Assembly (NCBI GenBank): GCA_032164295.1
Contig: JAJHTX010000004.1
Coordinates: forward strand, 1,302,001-1,366,000
DNA: 64,000 bases
Direction of reading: 5' to 3'
Source of the DNA: Inonotus obliquus
Lineage: Eukaryota; Basidiomycota; Agaricomycetes; Hymenochaetales; Hymenochaetaceae
Shown: one piece after another, positions 46,204 through 57,664 of the stretch
How the letters are laid out: every line of letters starts with the position of its first letter
Numbering within the stretch: position 1 is the first letter of the stretch
Translations under genes and position numbers: made by a program
Notes under the pieces: generated by a model
Told to the model about the DNA's origin: nothing
Seen by the model: the letters and a program-made list of their open reading frames with translations, nothing else
The model's database searches: none

Positions 46204-47030
46204 ATGGTATCAAGAGGAAAAGTTTAGTAGGTTCTTGCCGGCTTCATAATAATTACATATGGTGATTATACTGCATACCAGATTGTTGGATCTGTCTGAT
46301 AATGAAGCAAGTTCGCGGAGTTTTAGATTGTGGGTGTTTATACCTGTGATCATATCCATCTCCTCTTGAAAGCAAATGCATTGGTTTAGCTATTAGCTAG
46401 CTACTACTTCAAGGTAAAGAGAACGAACACTCCATCCTATGACCAACTCTATCCTACATAGTATGCCGAGACACATGTACGGATTGGATCGGATGTAAAG
46501 CTGGCAAGGATCGAGACCGACGGAGGATGCATATGTGGATTAGGTGTCGTAGATGTGTCGATCGCTGGATTCTTTGCGTTAGATACGTTTGTAAGAAGAG
46601 AAGGAAAGTAAGACTGGGAGTTTAGGTCTAGAAGAAATACTCGAGGCTCGCTGGAGTTGAAGTATGATCGAAATGATGAAAGGCATCACTCGCTGAACAG
46701 TGAACAATGGAATCAACTAATAGGTCGTTCCTCGATCTCCATTACATAATATTCTGCCATCCATACATCCATCGAATACCTTGACTTTACGCCCTTTCGG
46801 GAGAAGGTTTCTGTCCAGATGACTGCCGAGAGCTAGGTTCCATCGGATAGCGGATGTGTTCAATCAAAGAACGCGGATTGTATATTTATTACTAGTACCA
46901 CGGTGATTAGACACAAGCAAAAGGAAATCAAATTCGATACGGGGCATATGAGCCATAAGCATATCTCCTCGAAGTGGGACGATATTCGGCGATTGGACGC
47001 AGCGGGGAAAGAGTCGGGAATCGGGCTTGA

Positions 47031-47054
47031 GTGGCTGAGTGGCTGAGTGGCTGA
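47031..47054. repeat. Octamer repeat GTGGCTGA x3
   Basis: There are three exact tandem copies of GTGGCTGA in intergenic sequence. Confidence 0.7.
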
Positions 47055-47960
47055 GATCGGCGTGAGAATCATCACCTGATCTCCGGGACCATAATTGCGC
47101 CCGGCCCCTGTACAAAGTCAATCTTGGTTCGTCTTCACCGAGTCGTACTGCTGGCAGATCTTGAATTCGTTGACGCGATGCCTGGGAATCACTGACGTAC
47201 ACGTATGTTTATTTGATTTGATGTTAATTTATCAGACGTTGTCAAAGTCCAGTAGATCCTCGGCCACGAGTGAAGATGTATGTATCGGTGGCGACAGGGA
47301 TAAGGTAACGGTTATGAGAGTTGCCGACCGTGAGGAGGATATCGATCTTGAGATTGGCCTTTGCCCGTGATCTGACATTTCAACGTTGAGTGGTGCCATT
47401 GGCGTCGGTTGTCGATCAATGCTTTCGTTCAGCTAACATTCATACTTGTTCCCCGAGGAGTATTCACTCAACAGTAGTCCTCGTTGTATCCTCGTGTTAC
47501 CAGACGTCGCTCTATGTGCACTCGCCAGGCTTTGACTAGTTCTTCCGGACGGGTGGACACTGCATATAGCCTAATTGTGATTCTACCATTCGGTGTATGG
47601 GTGAAAATTCCTGTCCCGTACGGAGCGAACCTTTTGGCGGTCCGCATCTGATTTTATTTCCTAAAAAGGAATTAATATCAACTTCAGTGCTTCGATCTTG
47701 TTACCTTTTCCGGTCTTTCCGTCATCCGCGCATCTCCAATTGGTCCTGCTGACATGGAAGGTACAACAACTCAACAAATACTTCCTCGGTCTTTTCCCAT
47801 TTTTTTATTCCCTTGCGCGAAGCCGAAGAGCTTCTCGACAACTTCTTGTCGTCAACACTCCTTCTGGGCCGACTCCATCCTCCTTTTATTCACCACTTCC
47901 ACCCGAGCCAGGCTGTCCACTCCCTCTCTCTCTCCCTCTTGTATACTGCACCTCTACACA

Positions 47961-49842
47961 ATGGTTGACTGGAGCTCTGACGCAGAGGTCCTAAAGGACC
48001 AGCGTAAGTGGCCCACTATGCCACCAATACTCACTTGTTCTGATGGTGCCGTTCGCAGGGGCCTTTGAAAGTCTGATCTATACTCTCTTCGGTCTTTACC
48101 TTTGGGAACTGTTGCAGACCGCTAGTGTCGAGTGGTCTCTTATCACTCGACGTCGCAAGTTCAGATGGCCAATGGTGCGTAATTTATACTCCTTATCCGA
48201 AGGTTATTAACCAGTTATTAGAGTACTTAATTTCACGAAATTAATGCTTGACTTCGTCTAATATTACTGTACAGCATTTTACTTCTTATGTCGATATTGC
48301 ATGTTGTTGGCGCTTATTGGGTTGTGAGTTTGTATATTGACGCTGACTGCACCAGCCAGAACTAATTGCTTGGACATTTAGGATTATTTCCTTCAACGTG
48401 ACTCAAGAGGTGAGTATCCACTTCCGACATGCACAAGTCACAAACTTGAATGACTCTGAACGCATTCAGATAAACTGTGGCGTAAGTACACTCAATTCAC
48501 TTTACATTAAACTTTATTTACCGGACCTTTTCTGTCAGGCACTGTACACCTTCAACTCCTGGACGGGCAATATGGCAATCCTCTGCGCCTCAACATCGTT
48601 GATGATCCGAACGTACGTTCTATACAATACGGCAATCTCACCCACATCAATCTGATGCTGTTCAGTATTGCGATATGGGAGAGAAAGCTTACAGTCGTCA
48701 TTCCACTTCTCGTCTTATGTTTGGCGCACTGGGGTCTACTCTACCATGGTATTATCATCGTTCGTGCAACTTGGGATCCGCAATTGTCATCTTGCACTGT
48801 GAATCAGACAAACCCTGCTATACTGAAGTTTACGTTCTTCGCCAGTAAGTTTGACTCTCGGCCTAACTAGTGAACCGATTGATGATCATTTTCACATCAG
48901 CCATGGGATTCGATCTTATTATATTCGTTATTACGAGTACTGCGTTACTAAGAAACTCGACGAGGTCCGGTCTATGGCAGCTTCTTTTCAGAGATGGCCT
49001 GATTTACTGGGCTGTAACCTTCTCGGTGAACTGTATTCCGGCAGTAAGTTTTCAAGTCCCCGTCTGAAGATGGAGGACTTAGCGAAAACATAAATTATAG
49101 GTCCTAAATAGCCTAGATCTGAATAGTAAGTCTTTGGTTCCTTTAACGCCGGGACAAATGCTCACATCTTATCCTAGCACCAATGAACATGTGAGACTCT
49201 CATGTAATTTCACATAGATCCGGAGACTCATTGGAAATTCTCAGCATTGCCGCCGTACCAGCCGCAACTGTTGCGTAAGTCCTCTTCCGATCGATCCGAT
49301 TAAGCTATAAAACTGATTCTGAGCGATCTCAACTGAACAGCTCAATCGCCGCTTGTCGCTGCGTGATTCGTCTTCAAGAATACGGGAACCACGATGGCTA
49401 TGTCAATAATGGAAGCGCATTCGCTTCTGTTGATGGCCGTGTGCGATTTTCGTCTACTGCTCATGTTGGTATCACGAGCTTTGGTGGGAAATCAGCGCGG
49501 ATTCAACGTCCTGAAGTGCATATTCGAACGGATCAGATTACTATGGAGAATCTTGGGTAAGTCTGTTCGGAAATATTGTTTTCGCTTCTTGATCTCTTGA
49601 TTCTTCCTCGCTCTTATTTTTTTTTCACTGATTGCACCTCCTGAGATGATACTGACACTTCCTTCCTTCCTTCCTTCCTTTTCATCACGATAATGATCAG
49701 AAGCGTGGAGTATGAAGATTTAAACGTAGGTTCCGCGATCACAACGGATAGTTTGAAGACTCCACGGGATCTTGAAGCGGGACCTGTTGGGAATTTCAAG
49801 TATGATGATAAGGAGAGTCGGTTCCTCAACAATCGTAGTTGA
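47961..49842 (+). CDS. Multi-pass (7-TM type) membrane protein, 13 exons
   Basis: Exons 47961-48003, 48059-48178, 48275-48323, 48382-48409, 48470-48481, 48539-48612, 48666-48844, 48901-49043, 49101-49125, 49178-49190, 49245-49274, 49341-49556 and 49701-49842 give 357 residues. The N-terminus MVDWSSDAEVLKDQ, then WSLITRRRKFRWP, ALIGLIISFNVTQEINCGAL, TSLMIRTIAIWERK, a His/Trp-rich helix, LFRDGLIYWAVTF and PMNIIAAVPAATVASIAACR are typical of a large agaricomycete serpentine family with about seven helices. The tail of about 90 residues is Ser/Thr-rich and cytosolic. Ligand and partner are unknown. Exons 5 (12 nt) and 10 (13 nt) are micro-exons. The last intron carries a CCTT repeat. Confidence 0.82.
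49658..49680. repeat. CCTT tetranucleotide repeat in intron
   Basis: Five to six units of CCTT lie in the last intron of the membrane-protein gene, upstream of the acceptor. They add a strong pyrimidine tract. Confidence 0.7.
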
Positions 49843-50242
49843 AGTGGATTTATCTGTTCTTCATCTCATTATCCTCTCTCCCGTTTCTTTCACTTGACTT
49901 GGGATAGAGCATCTTATATCATCGTTTTGATCCTTACGTTTTCTTACCCCTCACACTGACCCTCCGATCTCTTACCCCGTATTGTCTGATTGTTTGATTG
50001 TCTGATAGTAGAGACAGACACAGGTAGATATCTCCTCGATCAGTCCAAGTTTAGTTCTTATGTACAAGTTTGAATTGATAACATTCTTGACTGATTTTTT
50101 TTGCTATTGCTATTGCTATTGCTATTGCTATGAGATATATCCTATATCCAGTCCGAATCCGATGTCCTGATCCCTAACATGCACACCTGATTCTTGACAC
50201 ATGACAATCCATCTCCGCCTCCAACCGAGTCCTCTCCACGTT
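49843..50242. other. Tail-to-tail intergenic region
   Basis: This is 400 bp between convergent membrane-protein genes. It contains the TTGCTA microsatellite at 50101-50130 and presumably both 3' UTRs. Confidence 0.6.
50101..50130. repeat. Microsatellite (TTGCTA)5
   Basis: There are five perfect TTGCTA units between the two convergent membrane-protein genes. Confidence 0.85.
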
Positions 50243-52321
50243 CTACGCAACTTCAATCTCAATCTCAACCTGTGAACTAGTCGAAACAAATTCAAGAGCC
50301 ATTTCGTTTGACCGTGTCGAATCGTCAGGGGTTTTCGAACGCAACGGTGTCCGAGTCGAGGCTCTCAAGATACGCGGAGGGTTATCACTTGAATCTGAAT
50401 CTGAACTTCGGATACGGATACGGAAGAAGAGATGGTTGCAGCATATACTTTGGAGAGCTGATCGGGAACTTTTTTTGGGGAAGTCGGAGTGGGAGTGGGA
50501 GTTGTGGGGTTGTGGGTGATGATGATGGTGGTGGGTGAGGTGATGTAGTTGATGATGATGTTAATTCTTGTGGTGAAGTGATAGCCTCTTGGCTTGGAAA
50601 GAGAACTTACGCGAGTAGGAAATCACATAGTGAAGGAGGTGTTCTGGTGAGTATTACGATGTTTGCGATTGAGGCTCCTGAATAAAATAATCAGTAACGA
50701 GCGAAATGGAGATGGAAACAAGAAAAGAAATGGAGATGGAGATGGAGAGAGTAATCCGAGTAGTAGGATCGTAGTCTTTACTCACCTGTGACGATGAGCA
50801 AGTATATGATACCTATATAATATCAATGTTAGCAAGTAGCAAGTATACCAGTGTACAAGTTCAAAAGCGCTATGGATCATGGGTCACGGGTCACGGGTCA
50901 CGAGTCGTGAGATGAGCCGAAAGGAAAGAGACGTACCATCTTCTGCTATTCGTTGCATTATTGAAGAATTTGGCATCTGGACTTTTGGGAATTCAGTATC
51001 AGTACTCAAGGAATATACTTATTGGAGTCGAATGATTCAATGATGATGCTTACAGGCTTTGACTATGATCATAACCATGGCGACTGTGAACTCGTTGTGT
51101 CAATCCCGTTGACTCGGATAGGGTATGGAAATGATGAAGAAGAATCCAGTGTGGGACTTACAAGATTCGGATATGACGAGGACGATCAAAGAGAGTACGC
51201 AAACTCGACAACTGTGCAATCCGAGAATACAACCAGTATGATACTGTCCTCGAGGGTCGACTGGACCAGAGAATAAGCAAATGAGGATATCGATAATTAG
51301 GAGTTGCACCACGAGCAATGACATACGATATCGGCTTACCTTCTGTAGAACTTATGAAATGAGAGAAGAAATATAGAGTAACAGCACCGAGGACCTATAA
51401 CAATCATTTAATGATCATTAGCACGATTCGTTCAAGACTCGGATCTGGTACTGGGTTGAGGAAGAATAGTCTTGCTCACGATGTATGTTGAGGAAAAGAG
51501 AATGAGCATTGATCGTTTACACCCCCAGACTGCGTATGCACGCATGTAGATAATGACTATGTATGCCCATGTTAGGATTTATTGGAGTTTCGGGGATGAG
51601 GAGAATGAAAGAGAAGCTTACATGAAGAGACGAGAAACTCGGCTAGGATGAAACCTAATGGCAGTGACATAGGGATTAATAGTGATGTTTACTATCGGGA
51701 TGATAATATCTGAGATCTGCGTGCTTACCACTGAACGCCAGGAACCTTAATTTGCAGGTCTGATAGAATCAAAATCAACAACCTAGTCAGCGGAATGACC
51801 GGTATGCCCAGTAAGCTATCTTACGTGAAAGTACTCATAATCAGAAGAGGTAAAAATAACGAGTGCTGTGAAATTTTGTAAGATATCGCTCACATCTATA
51901 AAGAATATCCAGTATGATCGATACTTACTATGCATCATGCCAATTGTAGCGAGAAGAGGCATATATCGATTGATGAAGAAAGCAACTTTCGTGACTGATA
52001 GGTGTGAGGACCAGATAAGACGCTTCTCATCACTGAGTGTGAGGACATAGTCATAGACCTATGGAAGTAGTGTTAGACCACGAAGTGATTACACAATAAG
52101 AGTCAAGTACTCACAAGACAGGCAACAGTCGCAACTGAATTGCTCTATAAGTCATGAAATAAGAGCCTTACGAGATGACTTACTGATCACGTACTTCCGA
52201 GGTGATGAATGATCTCAGAAAGGGTTCATTGACATTGAGCCGACGATAGACTTACTCGAAGGACATCAACGTTGTGAGCTGAAGGGGTTGGCTCATCGTA
52301 CCCGAGACCAGATGGAGACAT
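50243..52321 (-). CDS. DUF6533-family multi-pass membrane protein, 14 exons
   Basis: Exons 52321-52256, 52144-52115, 52058-51929, 51895-51825, 51759-51729, 51654-51622, 51556-51480, 51394-51340, 51260-51162, 51083-51054, 50981-50937, 50812-50786, 50677-50611 and 50468-50243 give 328 residues, all phases matching. DUF6533 is recognised by VYDYVLTLSDEKRLIW, followed by FFINRYMPLL. Later blocks are FIIYMRAYAVWGCKR, SCRVCVLSLIVLVISES, IAEDGIIYLLIVTGASIANI and ALQSICCNHLFFRIRIR, then a polar tail ending SSQVEIEIEVA. About six to seven helices are expected. Function is unknown. Many exons are only 27-77 nt. The first intron (111 nt) may hide an extra small exon, since the start of the DUF looks slightly short. 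Confidence 0.78.
50881..50901. repeat. GGGTCAC x3 repeat in intron
   Basis: There are three tandem GGGTCAC units inside an intron of the DUF6533 gene. Confidence 0.7.
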
Positions 52322-53070
52322 CGTCAAAATATCCCTTGGGAGAATGGGTACAGACTGTTGTATGGAGCAAAGAACGACTTTGCAAGGAGAGACCTAAGCT
52401 AGAAGGGCGTCTGGGAGAGCAGGCCCGAAGAACCAGTGCGGCTCGGTGGTATCAAGGATGTGTAGATATAACAAAGCACTAGGAAGATATATCATGTGCC
52501 TGACCGAAGAGATTGAAAGATGTAATCAGTAGGAGAACCTCCTATCAACCTTTTGACAATGATCAGAAGATTGCTTGATACTCAGCATTTCAGATATGAA
52601 GGTCAGACCGGCATAGAGCCATGGCTATTCGTCCTCGAGATGAAGTATCTGAAAAACCAATATGGACGTGTCGTCTGTCGTATTCACTCGCAACAACCTT
52701 CAACATTTATTATCACTTGGAATTGAAAACGGTTCAATAAAACAAACAATCCTAATCGCGAAGTCGTGGATGCACGCTGAACATCACGGCTTCAATCACG
52801 GTGTACAACTCCGATACTGAGGAGTGATTCTTTTCTACGCCAAGCAAGAAAAGCCATCAGATTATGATATGAAAGCAAGACAGCAATTGGACCAATCTAT
52901 GAGAACAAAGATATAAACATACATCACAAATCCATCAGCCCAATTCTCCGCGACAACTATAACTTTACCACGGGCACTGTTCACCGCTGCACAAGGCCTC
53001 AATCAGAGGTACAATAACACCTAGCGTGTGTCAAGTGTATTTTGGTCGGTCGCGTCCAAGATTAGACTCG
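52322..53070. other. Intergenic region
   Basis: About 750 bp with no coding model. It is the presumed promoter of the DUF6533 gene and the 3' end of the DUF2423 gene. Confidence 0.5.
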
Positions 53071-53802
53071 TTATCTTCGGCGATGAGCACGACCTGCCCG
53101 CGATTTCGCTGCGACGCCACCCTTGCGATTCATACCTCGCGACTTCGGTCGCGGTGGTAGACCCTTCGACACTCGCCATTCTGTTCGTCGAGACATGCGC
53201 ATTCCGTGTGTCGAAACTTTTTTGGTAGATTTCGTGGACTCTGTCTTGTCAAGTTCCATGGAGTCTGATAATGGCAACGTTTCGTTAAGAGCTGGGGATA
53301 GAACGAGAAATCGTGCACGAAGGATGCACACCTGGGTTCAAAGGGATTTTCGGGGTTGTCTCCTCTGAATGATACAGACAAAAGATGTCAATGACCTGCA
53401 ACTACGCGGACTCCAAGAGCAGAAAAACAAGAAAGGGGATATGGACCAGGAAGATGATAAGTAGCCTCGATACGTAGACATTCGTCAATACGCGTCAAGT
53501 TATCGGTGTGTCAAAAGTTGTTCAATCCGTTCAAGGCTCTCAAAATTGACATCGCTATGATGAACGAGGCCAAGAAGGAGAAACCAAGACGAACCTGGAG
53601 CCGTGTTATCCACTGCGTCGACATCCGACCCCGCTTCAAGGTCTGCAAGTTCGACATCACCCTCCTTGTCTGCATCGCGCACGGCTCGTAACTTTGATGA
53701 TAGCCTTTCTAACCGGGCAGCCTCGATCGCTGCATATACGCCGTCTTTGCGCTTCCTCGCTCTGTATGCCCGCTTGACTTTTGAGCGTGTCGATTTGGCC
53801 AT
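53071..53802 (-). CDS. LLPH/DUF2423-like ribosome biogenesis protein, 3 exons
   Basis: Exons 53802-53595, 53364-53332 and 53291-53071 give 153 residues. The N-terminus MAKSTRSKVKRAYRARKR is the DUF2423 signature. The C-terminus is strongly basic (KKVSTHGMRMSRRTEW, GLPPRPKSRGMNRKGG, GRAHRRR), as in yeast YBL028C and animal LLPH, which associate with nucleolar pre-60S particles. The middle is short and acidic. Intron 1 is 230 nt and could hide a further small exon, although the joined frame is intact without one. Confidence 0.85.
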
Positions 53803-54315
53803 TGATTACTGGATAACTTCGAGGGGTAGGTAGCTGAAGGAGAGTGGTTAGGGGTTCTTAAATGTCTTGGTGGGGAACAGTGGCTGCCGCGCAAACTTAT
53901 GCTGCGCTGCAAAAGCAAAAACTGCAGGATGACTCGACTTACGTAACACGACTTTGCGATTGGTTCCATTTCTCACGCGTTTGCCGTGACTTTGTCAAGA
54001 GTTTGTCGTAACTTGCGAGTGGCTCGCTTCACATGTACCACGGCCGCCAATGACTGTCGGCGCGGTAAAACAATTCAACTCTCGTTGTCACTTTTCAGTC
54101 TTCATCTTCGAATATTTGGCGAGACTTCTGTGTTTCTGTAATTATTAGCGACTCACAATCGAGGTCATGGGAACTTGGGCGCATGCTTTGGGAATTCGTC
54201 TTTTCAATCTTTTCAAGATGCGGAGTAGTATGGCTATGTGTTTATCCTGAATTCACTCTATAAGACTGTTCCCCACTTGTCTCGCCGTTTTTTGCTGTAC
54301 ACCGATTTCTACAGC
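53803..54315. promoter_or_regulatory. Divergent promoter region
   Basis: This is 513 bp between the divergent DUF2423 and P450 start codons. No coding sequence is seen. Confidence 0.45.
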
Positions 54316-56367
54316 ATGATCCCCCTGAGCCCCTACCCTTCTAGTGTTATCCTCCTCGTTGCGATAATCCTTCTGGCTTTCTATGCCAGACAGCGTAAGA
54401 AACATTCGTCCCGGCTTCCCCTCCCTCCCGGGCCAAAAGGTCACTGGCTCTATGGGAATGAGATACCGAAGACCTAGTCAGTTCCTAATTTCATTTTTGA
54501 CTTGCTCTTACTTACGAGAAGTTCAAGTGCGCACAGGGCCTTTACTCAATGGGCGAAAGAATATGGTCCCCTCTTTAGTCTTCGGAAAGGAAATACCACT
54601 TTCGTCATAATCTGTGGGCAGCAGGTGAGTAGCCAGAAAACAACCGACCTTCTCCTTGTATTTATGTTCATCGTAAGGCTGCTATTGATATAATGGAGAA
54701 AGAAAACGCCTTCCTCGTCGATCGTCCTCGGAGCATCTCAGCCGGTGAAGTCATGTCGGGTGGCAAAAGGATTCTTATGGTCGGGCAGGGAGACAGGTTC
54801 CGCAGGCTGAGAAAGTAGGTGCACAAACCCTCCATTAATGACATACACTGACTATTTTCAAAGAGCATTACAGTCACAATTACACATTAAAATTGTAGAG
54901 GCATATGAGCCGATACAGGCTCGCGCCGCGAGGAATGTGATCTTGGATATTCTCGACCGTCCAGATCGTCATATCGAACATTCAAGAAGGTATATTCAGA
55001 TTACGGAACGTACTCGGGTTGAACCAGCTGAATCGCATCTTTAAAGATATGCCGCTAGTGTCATCATGTCCCTGACATATGGGAAGCAAACTCCCACCTC
55101 GTACACCGATCCCGAAGTCCAAATGGTCAACAAGTGTCTCGCAAATCTTGGCAAAGCGATGAGGCCAGGGCGTTATCTCGTCGACTCATTTCCCATCATG
55201 AAGTATATCCCTGGATATCTCAACGAATTGAGGAAGCATCACGAGGAGGAGTTGGCACTTTTCCGTTCCCAGCTCGATACTGTCAGAGAGAAAATGGTAC
55301 TATATTTGGAACGACTATTTGAGTTATCAGGACTTCTAACTTATCCGATAGCTGCGGAATGAAGCGCAGCCGTGCTTTGGGAAATATCTCTTGGAGCGGC
55401 AGCAAGATCTCAAACTGGATGACGACGAGCTTGCTTACCTAGCGGGGTCGATGTTTGGTGCTGGTTCCGATACAGTCAGTTTACAGTCGCGTTCTTCATG
55501 GCAATAGCCTGAATACATTATCGATCTAGACCGCAAGTGCAATCAGCACCATGATTATGGCCGCTGCTCTTTTCCCCGAGGCTCAAAAGCAGGTCCAGGA
55601 TCAGCTTGACGCCATCGTTGGTCGTGAGAGAAGTGAGTATAAATTCCTTAACCACCAACACGCATAAGGTTGATATCCCTTTCTCCCAGTGCCGTCATTC
55701 GGAGATATGGACGTACTGACATGCGTATGTATCTGGAAGGGTTATAGGCTTTCACAGGGGCACTGATTTATTGATTGCATGCAGGTAACGGCATTTTATA
55801 TGGAAACATTCCGCTGGCGACCAGTTAGTGTATGTGGCTTCCCTCACAGAGCGACCAAGGACATCATATATGGGTCCTATATTATCCCAGAAGGTGCCAC
55901 TGTCATCGGAAATCACTGGTAAACCCTCCTTCTCTGGAGCATCCCAGCATGTTTGCTGACTGTCGTAACTAGGGCTCTCGGGAGAGACCCCGAATTCTAT
56001 CCCGAGCCCGAGAGATTCATGCCTTCTCGCTGGATAACTGAAACAGGAAGGATAAATGAGAAAATTAAGTTCTATAACTTTGGATTTGGTCGCAGGTGAG
56101 CCTTTATCTGTCGCGTCGCTGTCCGTACAGAAATTACTTATCAATTCGTTGCACCATAGGGTTTGCCCTGGACAACACGTTGCTCATCGTTCGGTGTTTA
56201 TCAACACTGCATTCATCCTATGGGCATTCAATGTCTCTCAGGATCCGTCGTCTCCGATTGATAGTCTCGCCTACACGGACACTGCGAATGCGCATCCGTT
56301 GCCATTCCGTGTCAAATTTGAGCCTCGCATCCCGAACCTGACGAAGCTTGTGCAAAATTCATACTAA
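54316..56367 (+). CDS. Cytochrome P450 monooxygenase, 11 exons
   Basis: Exons 54316-54476, 54528-54624, 54678-54814, 54864-54989, 55047-55296, 55352-55474, 55530-55632, 55691-55725, 55785-55918, 55973-56095 and 56160-56367 give 498 residues. An N-terminal membrane anchor (SSVILLVAIILLAFYA) is followed by the Pro-rich hinge LPLPPGPKGHW. The I-helix oxygen motif is AGSDTTAS, the K-helix ExxR is in METFRWRP, and the heme loop is FGFGRRVCPG with the axial Cys. The enzyme is an ER-bound E-class P450 of the type expanded in wood- and litter-decay basidiomycetes. Substrate cannot be inferred. It sits alone, not in an obvious metabolite cluster. Confidence 0.93.
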
Positions 56368-56593
56368 ATGACTCTGTATGTATATTCTTTATTAATCTGC
56401 CTGGGTAGCGTACCGATACTATGCTGTCACTTGATTCTTGATGTATGTTCGGTGCTACTTTGATATTGTGTATGTAAATTCATAAGTAAAGTGTGTCAAT
56501 ATGAATACGAAAGAATATCGCTTCCATAAAAGGCAGGATCATCGCATGTGTGTCCTGACAGACCTCTTCCTCTCGACGCGACCACTAAACACC

Positions 56594-57112
56594 ATGCTCT
56601 CCAGTTTAGCAAGATGGGCGGGAAGACGAATGTCAACCGCGACCTCACCTTACCCGTACTCTAACGTGGCCAAAATCATTGAAGAACCTTTACCGCCGAC
56701 TGACGCATTGCGAAAAGGCAAAGGACTCATGGAACACCTTCGTAAATCGCTCATCGCACCAGAAAAACGACACATGGTCGACGTACTCTTTAGCAGAAGA
56801 CACCCAGATCGCATCCCACCAGGTTCCGTACTCACCGTTCATACACATCAAGCGCCGTTTTCGTTCTCCGGCGTGTTACTTGGTGTACGTCGACGCGGTC
56901 CGGATACGAGCTTTGTCTTGCGAAATGTTGTGCAGAAGATTGGTGTTGAGATGCAGTTCTTTGTTAACTCGCCGGACTTGAAGAGTATCTCCGTTATTCA
57001 GCGTGTGGGACGAGGAGGGAGAGCAGGTCGACGGGTCAAGAGAGCGAAGTTGTTCTATTTACGACATCAGCCAGAGAAGATGACTGCTATATCTGCTGGG
57101 TTACGTGGGTGA
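56594..57112 (+). CDS. IMG1: Mitochondrial ribosomal protein bL19m, single exon
   Basis: The 172-residue frame has no intron. The Arg-rich start (MLSSLARWAGRRMSTATS) is a mitochondrial presequence. The L19 fold shows IPPGSVLTVHTH, FSFSGVLLGVRRRGPDTSF, LRNVVQKIGVEMQFFVNSP and RAGRRVKRAKLFYLR. bL19 sits at the subunit interface of the mitoribosome (yeast IMG1). The upstream in-frame ATG at 56501 is rejected because the presequence-like start fits better. Confidence 0.9.
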   Translation: MLSSLARWAGRRMSTATSPYPYSNVAKIIEEPLPPTDALRKGKGLMEHLRKSLIAPEKRHMVDVLFSRRHPDRIPPGSVLTVHTHQAPFSFSGVLLGVRRRGPDTSFVLRNVVQKIGVEMQFFVNSPDLKSISVIQRVGRGGRAGRRVKRAKLFYLRHQPEKMTAISAGLRG

Positions 57113-57664
57113 AGTTGGTGGACTATACGTATGTACGGATGCTCCATCCAAGTTTTGCAGAGAGATAACTTTTGGATTTCGAACAGACACAGTATACATA
57201 CGGCATCTTTATCCCACTGTCTCGCACAATATTGTGTCCTTGCATCCGCAGTCTCTTATAGTAGTCCATTCACGCTACTCGGTAATACGCAAACTCAATA
57301 GAACATATTAACAATCAGAACGAATCCTGAAAATGCGAGACGCGTGGAGGAATGAAGCAACTACTTTTCTGACACTCTTTAAGAAAAAACTGGCGCATAG
57401 TAGACAATATAAGGAGCAAAACGGTACACGGGAGATACTACATGTAGCTAGATTTCACGAGCAGCGTTGATATTTTCGACCACATTTTCCCGTTCAAAGC
57501 ATCCAATACTGATACGGAAAATCGTTTGCCTCTTTGACCCGCCGATCTCTATTTCCAAAAGCGGATACTTCCGAGTTGATGCAGATCCCTCAAGCGCAGC
57601 GCTGCGGTGTACATAAGTAACCATTACTCGTTGCGCAGAGCGCCTTCGACGTTCGTACTCAAAC
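57113..57664. other. Intergenic region
   Basis: About 550 bp between two plus-strand genes. No coding model is supported; an open minus frame at 57448-57759 overlaps the next gene's start and is not believed. Confidence 0.5.

Larger units (their letters stand above)
45720..47960. other. Long intergenic region with simple repeats
   Basis: About 2.2 kb with no coding model. It holds a TTGGTA-type repeat at 46182-46203 and three copies of GTGGCTGA at 47031-47054. A perfect short inverted repeat TTCCTAAAAAGGAA lies near 47658, upstream of the membrane-protein gene. Confidence 0.55.

Noticed and set aside
52145..52255. Extra 10-nt exon (TACGTGATCA) in the DUF6533 gene
   Set aside because: It would improve the start of the domain but breaks the reading phase into the next two exons.
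54238..54315. Upstream extension of the P450 to 54238
   Set aside because: It begins with GTG and adds residues before the membrane anchor. The ATG at 54316 gives a normal P450 N-terminus.
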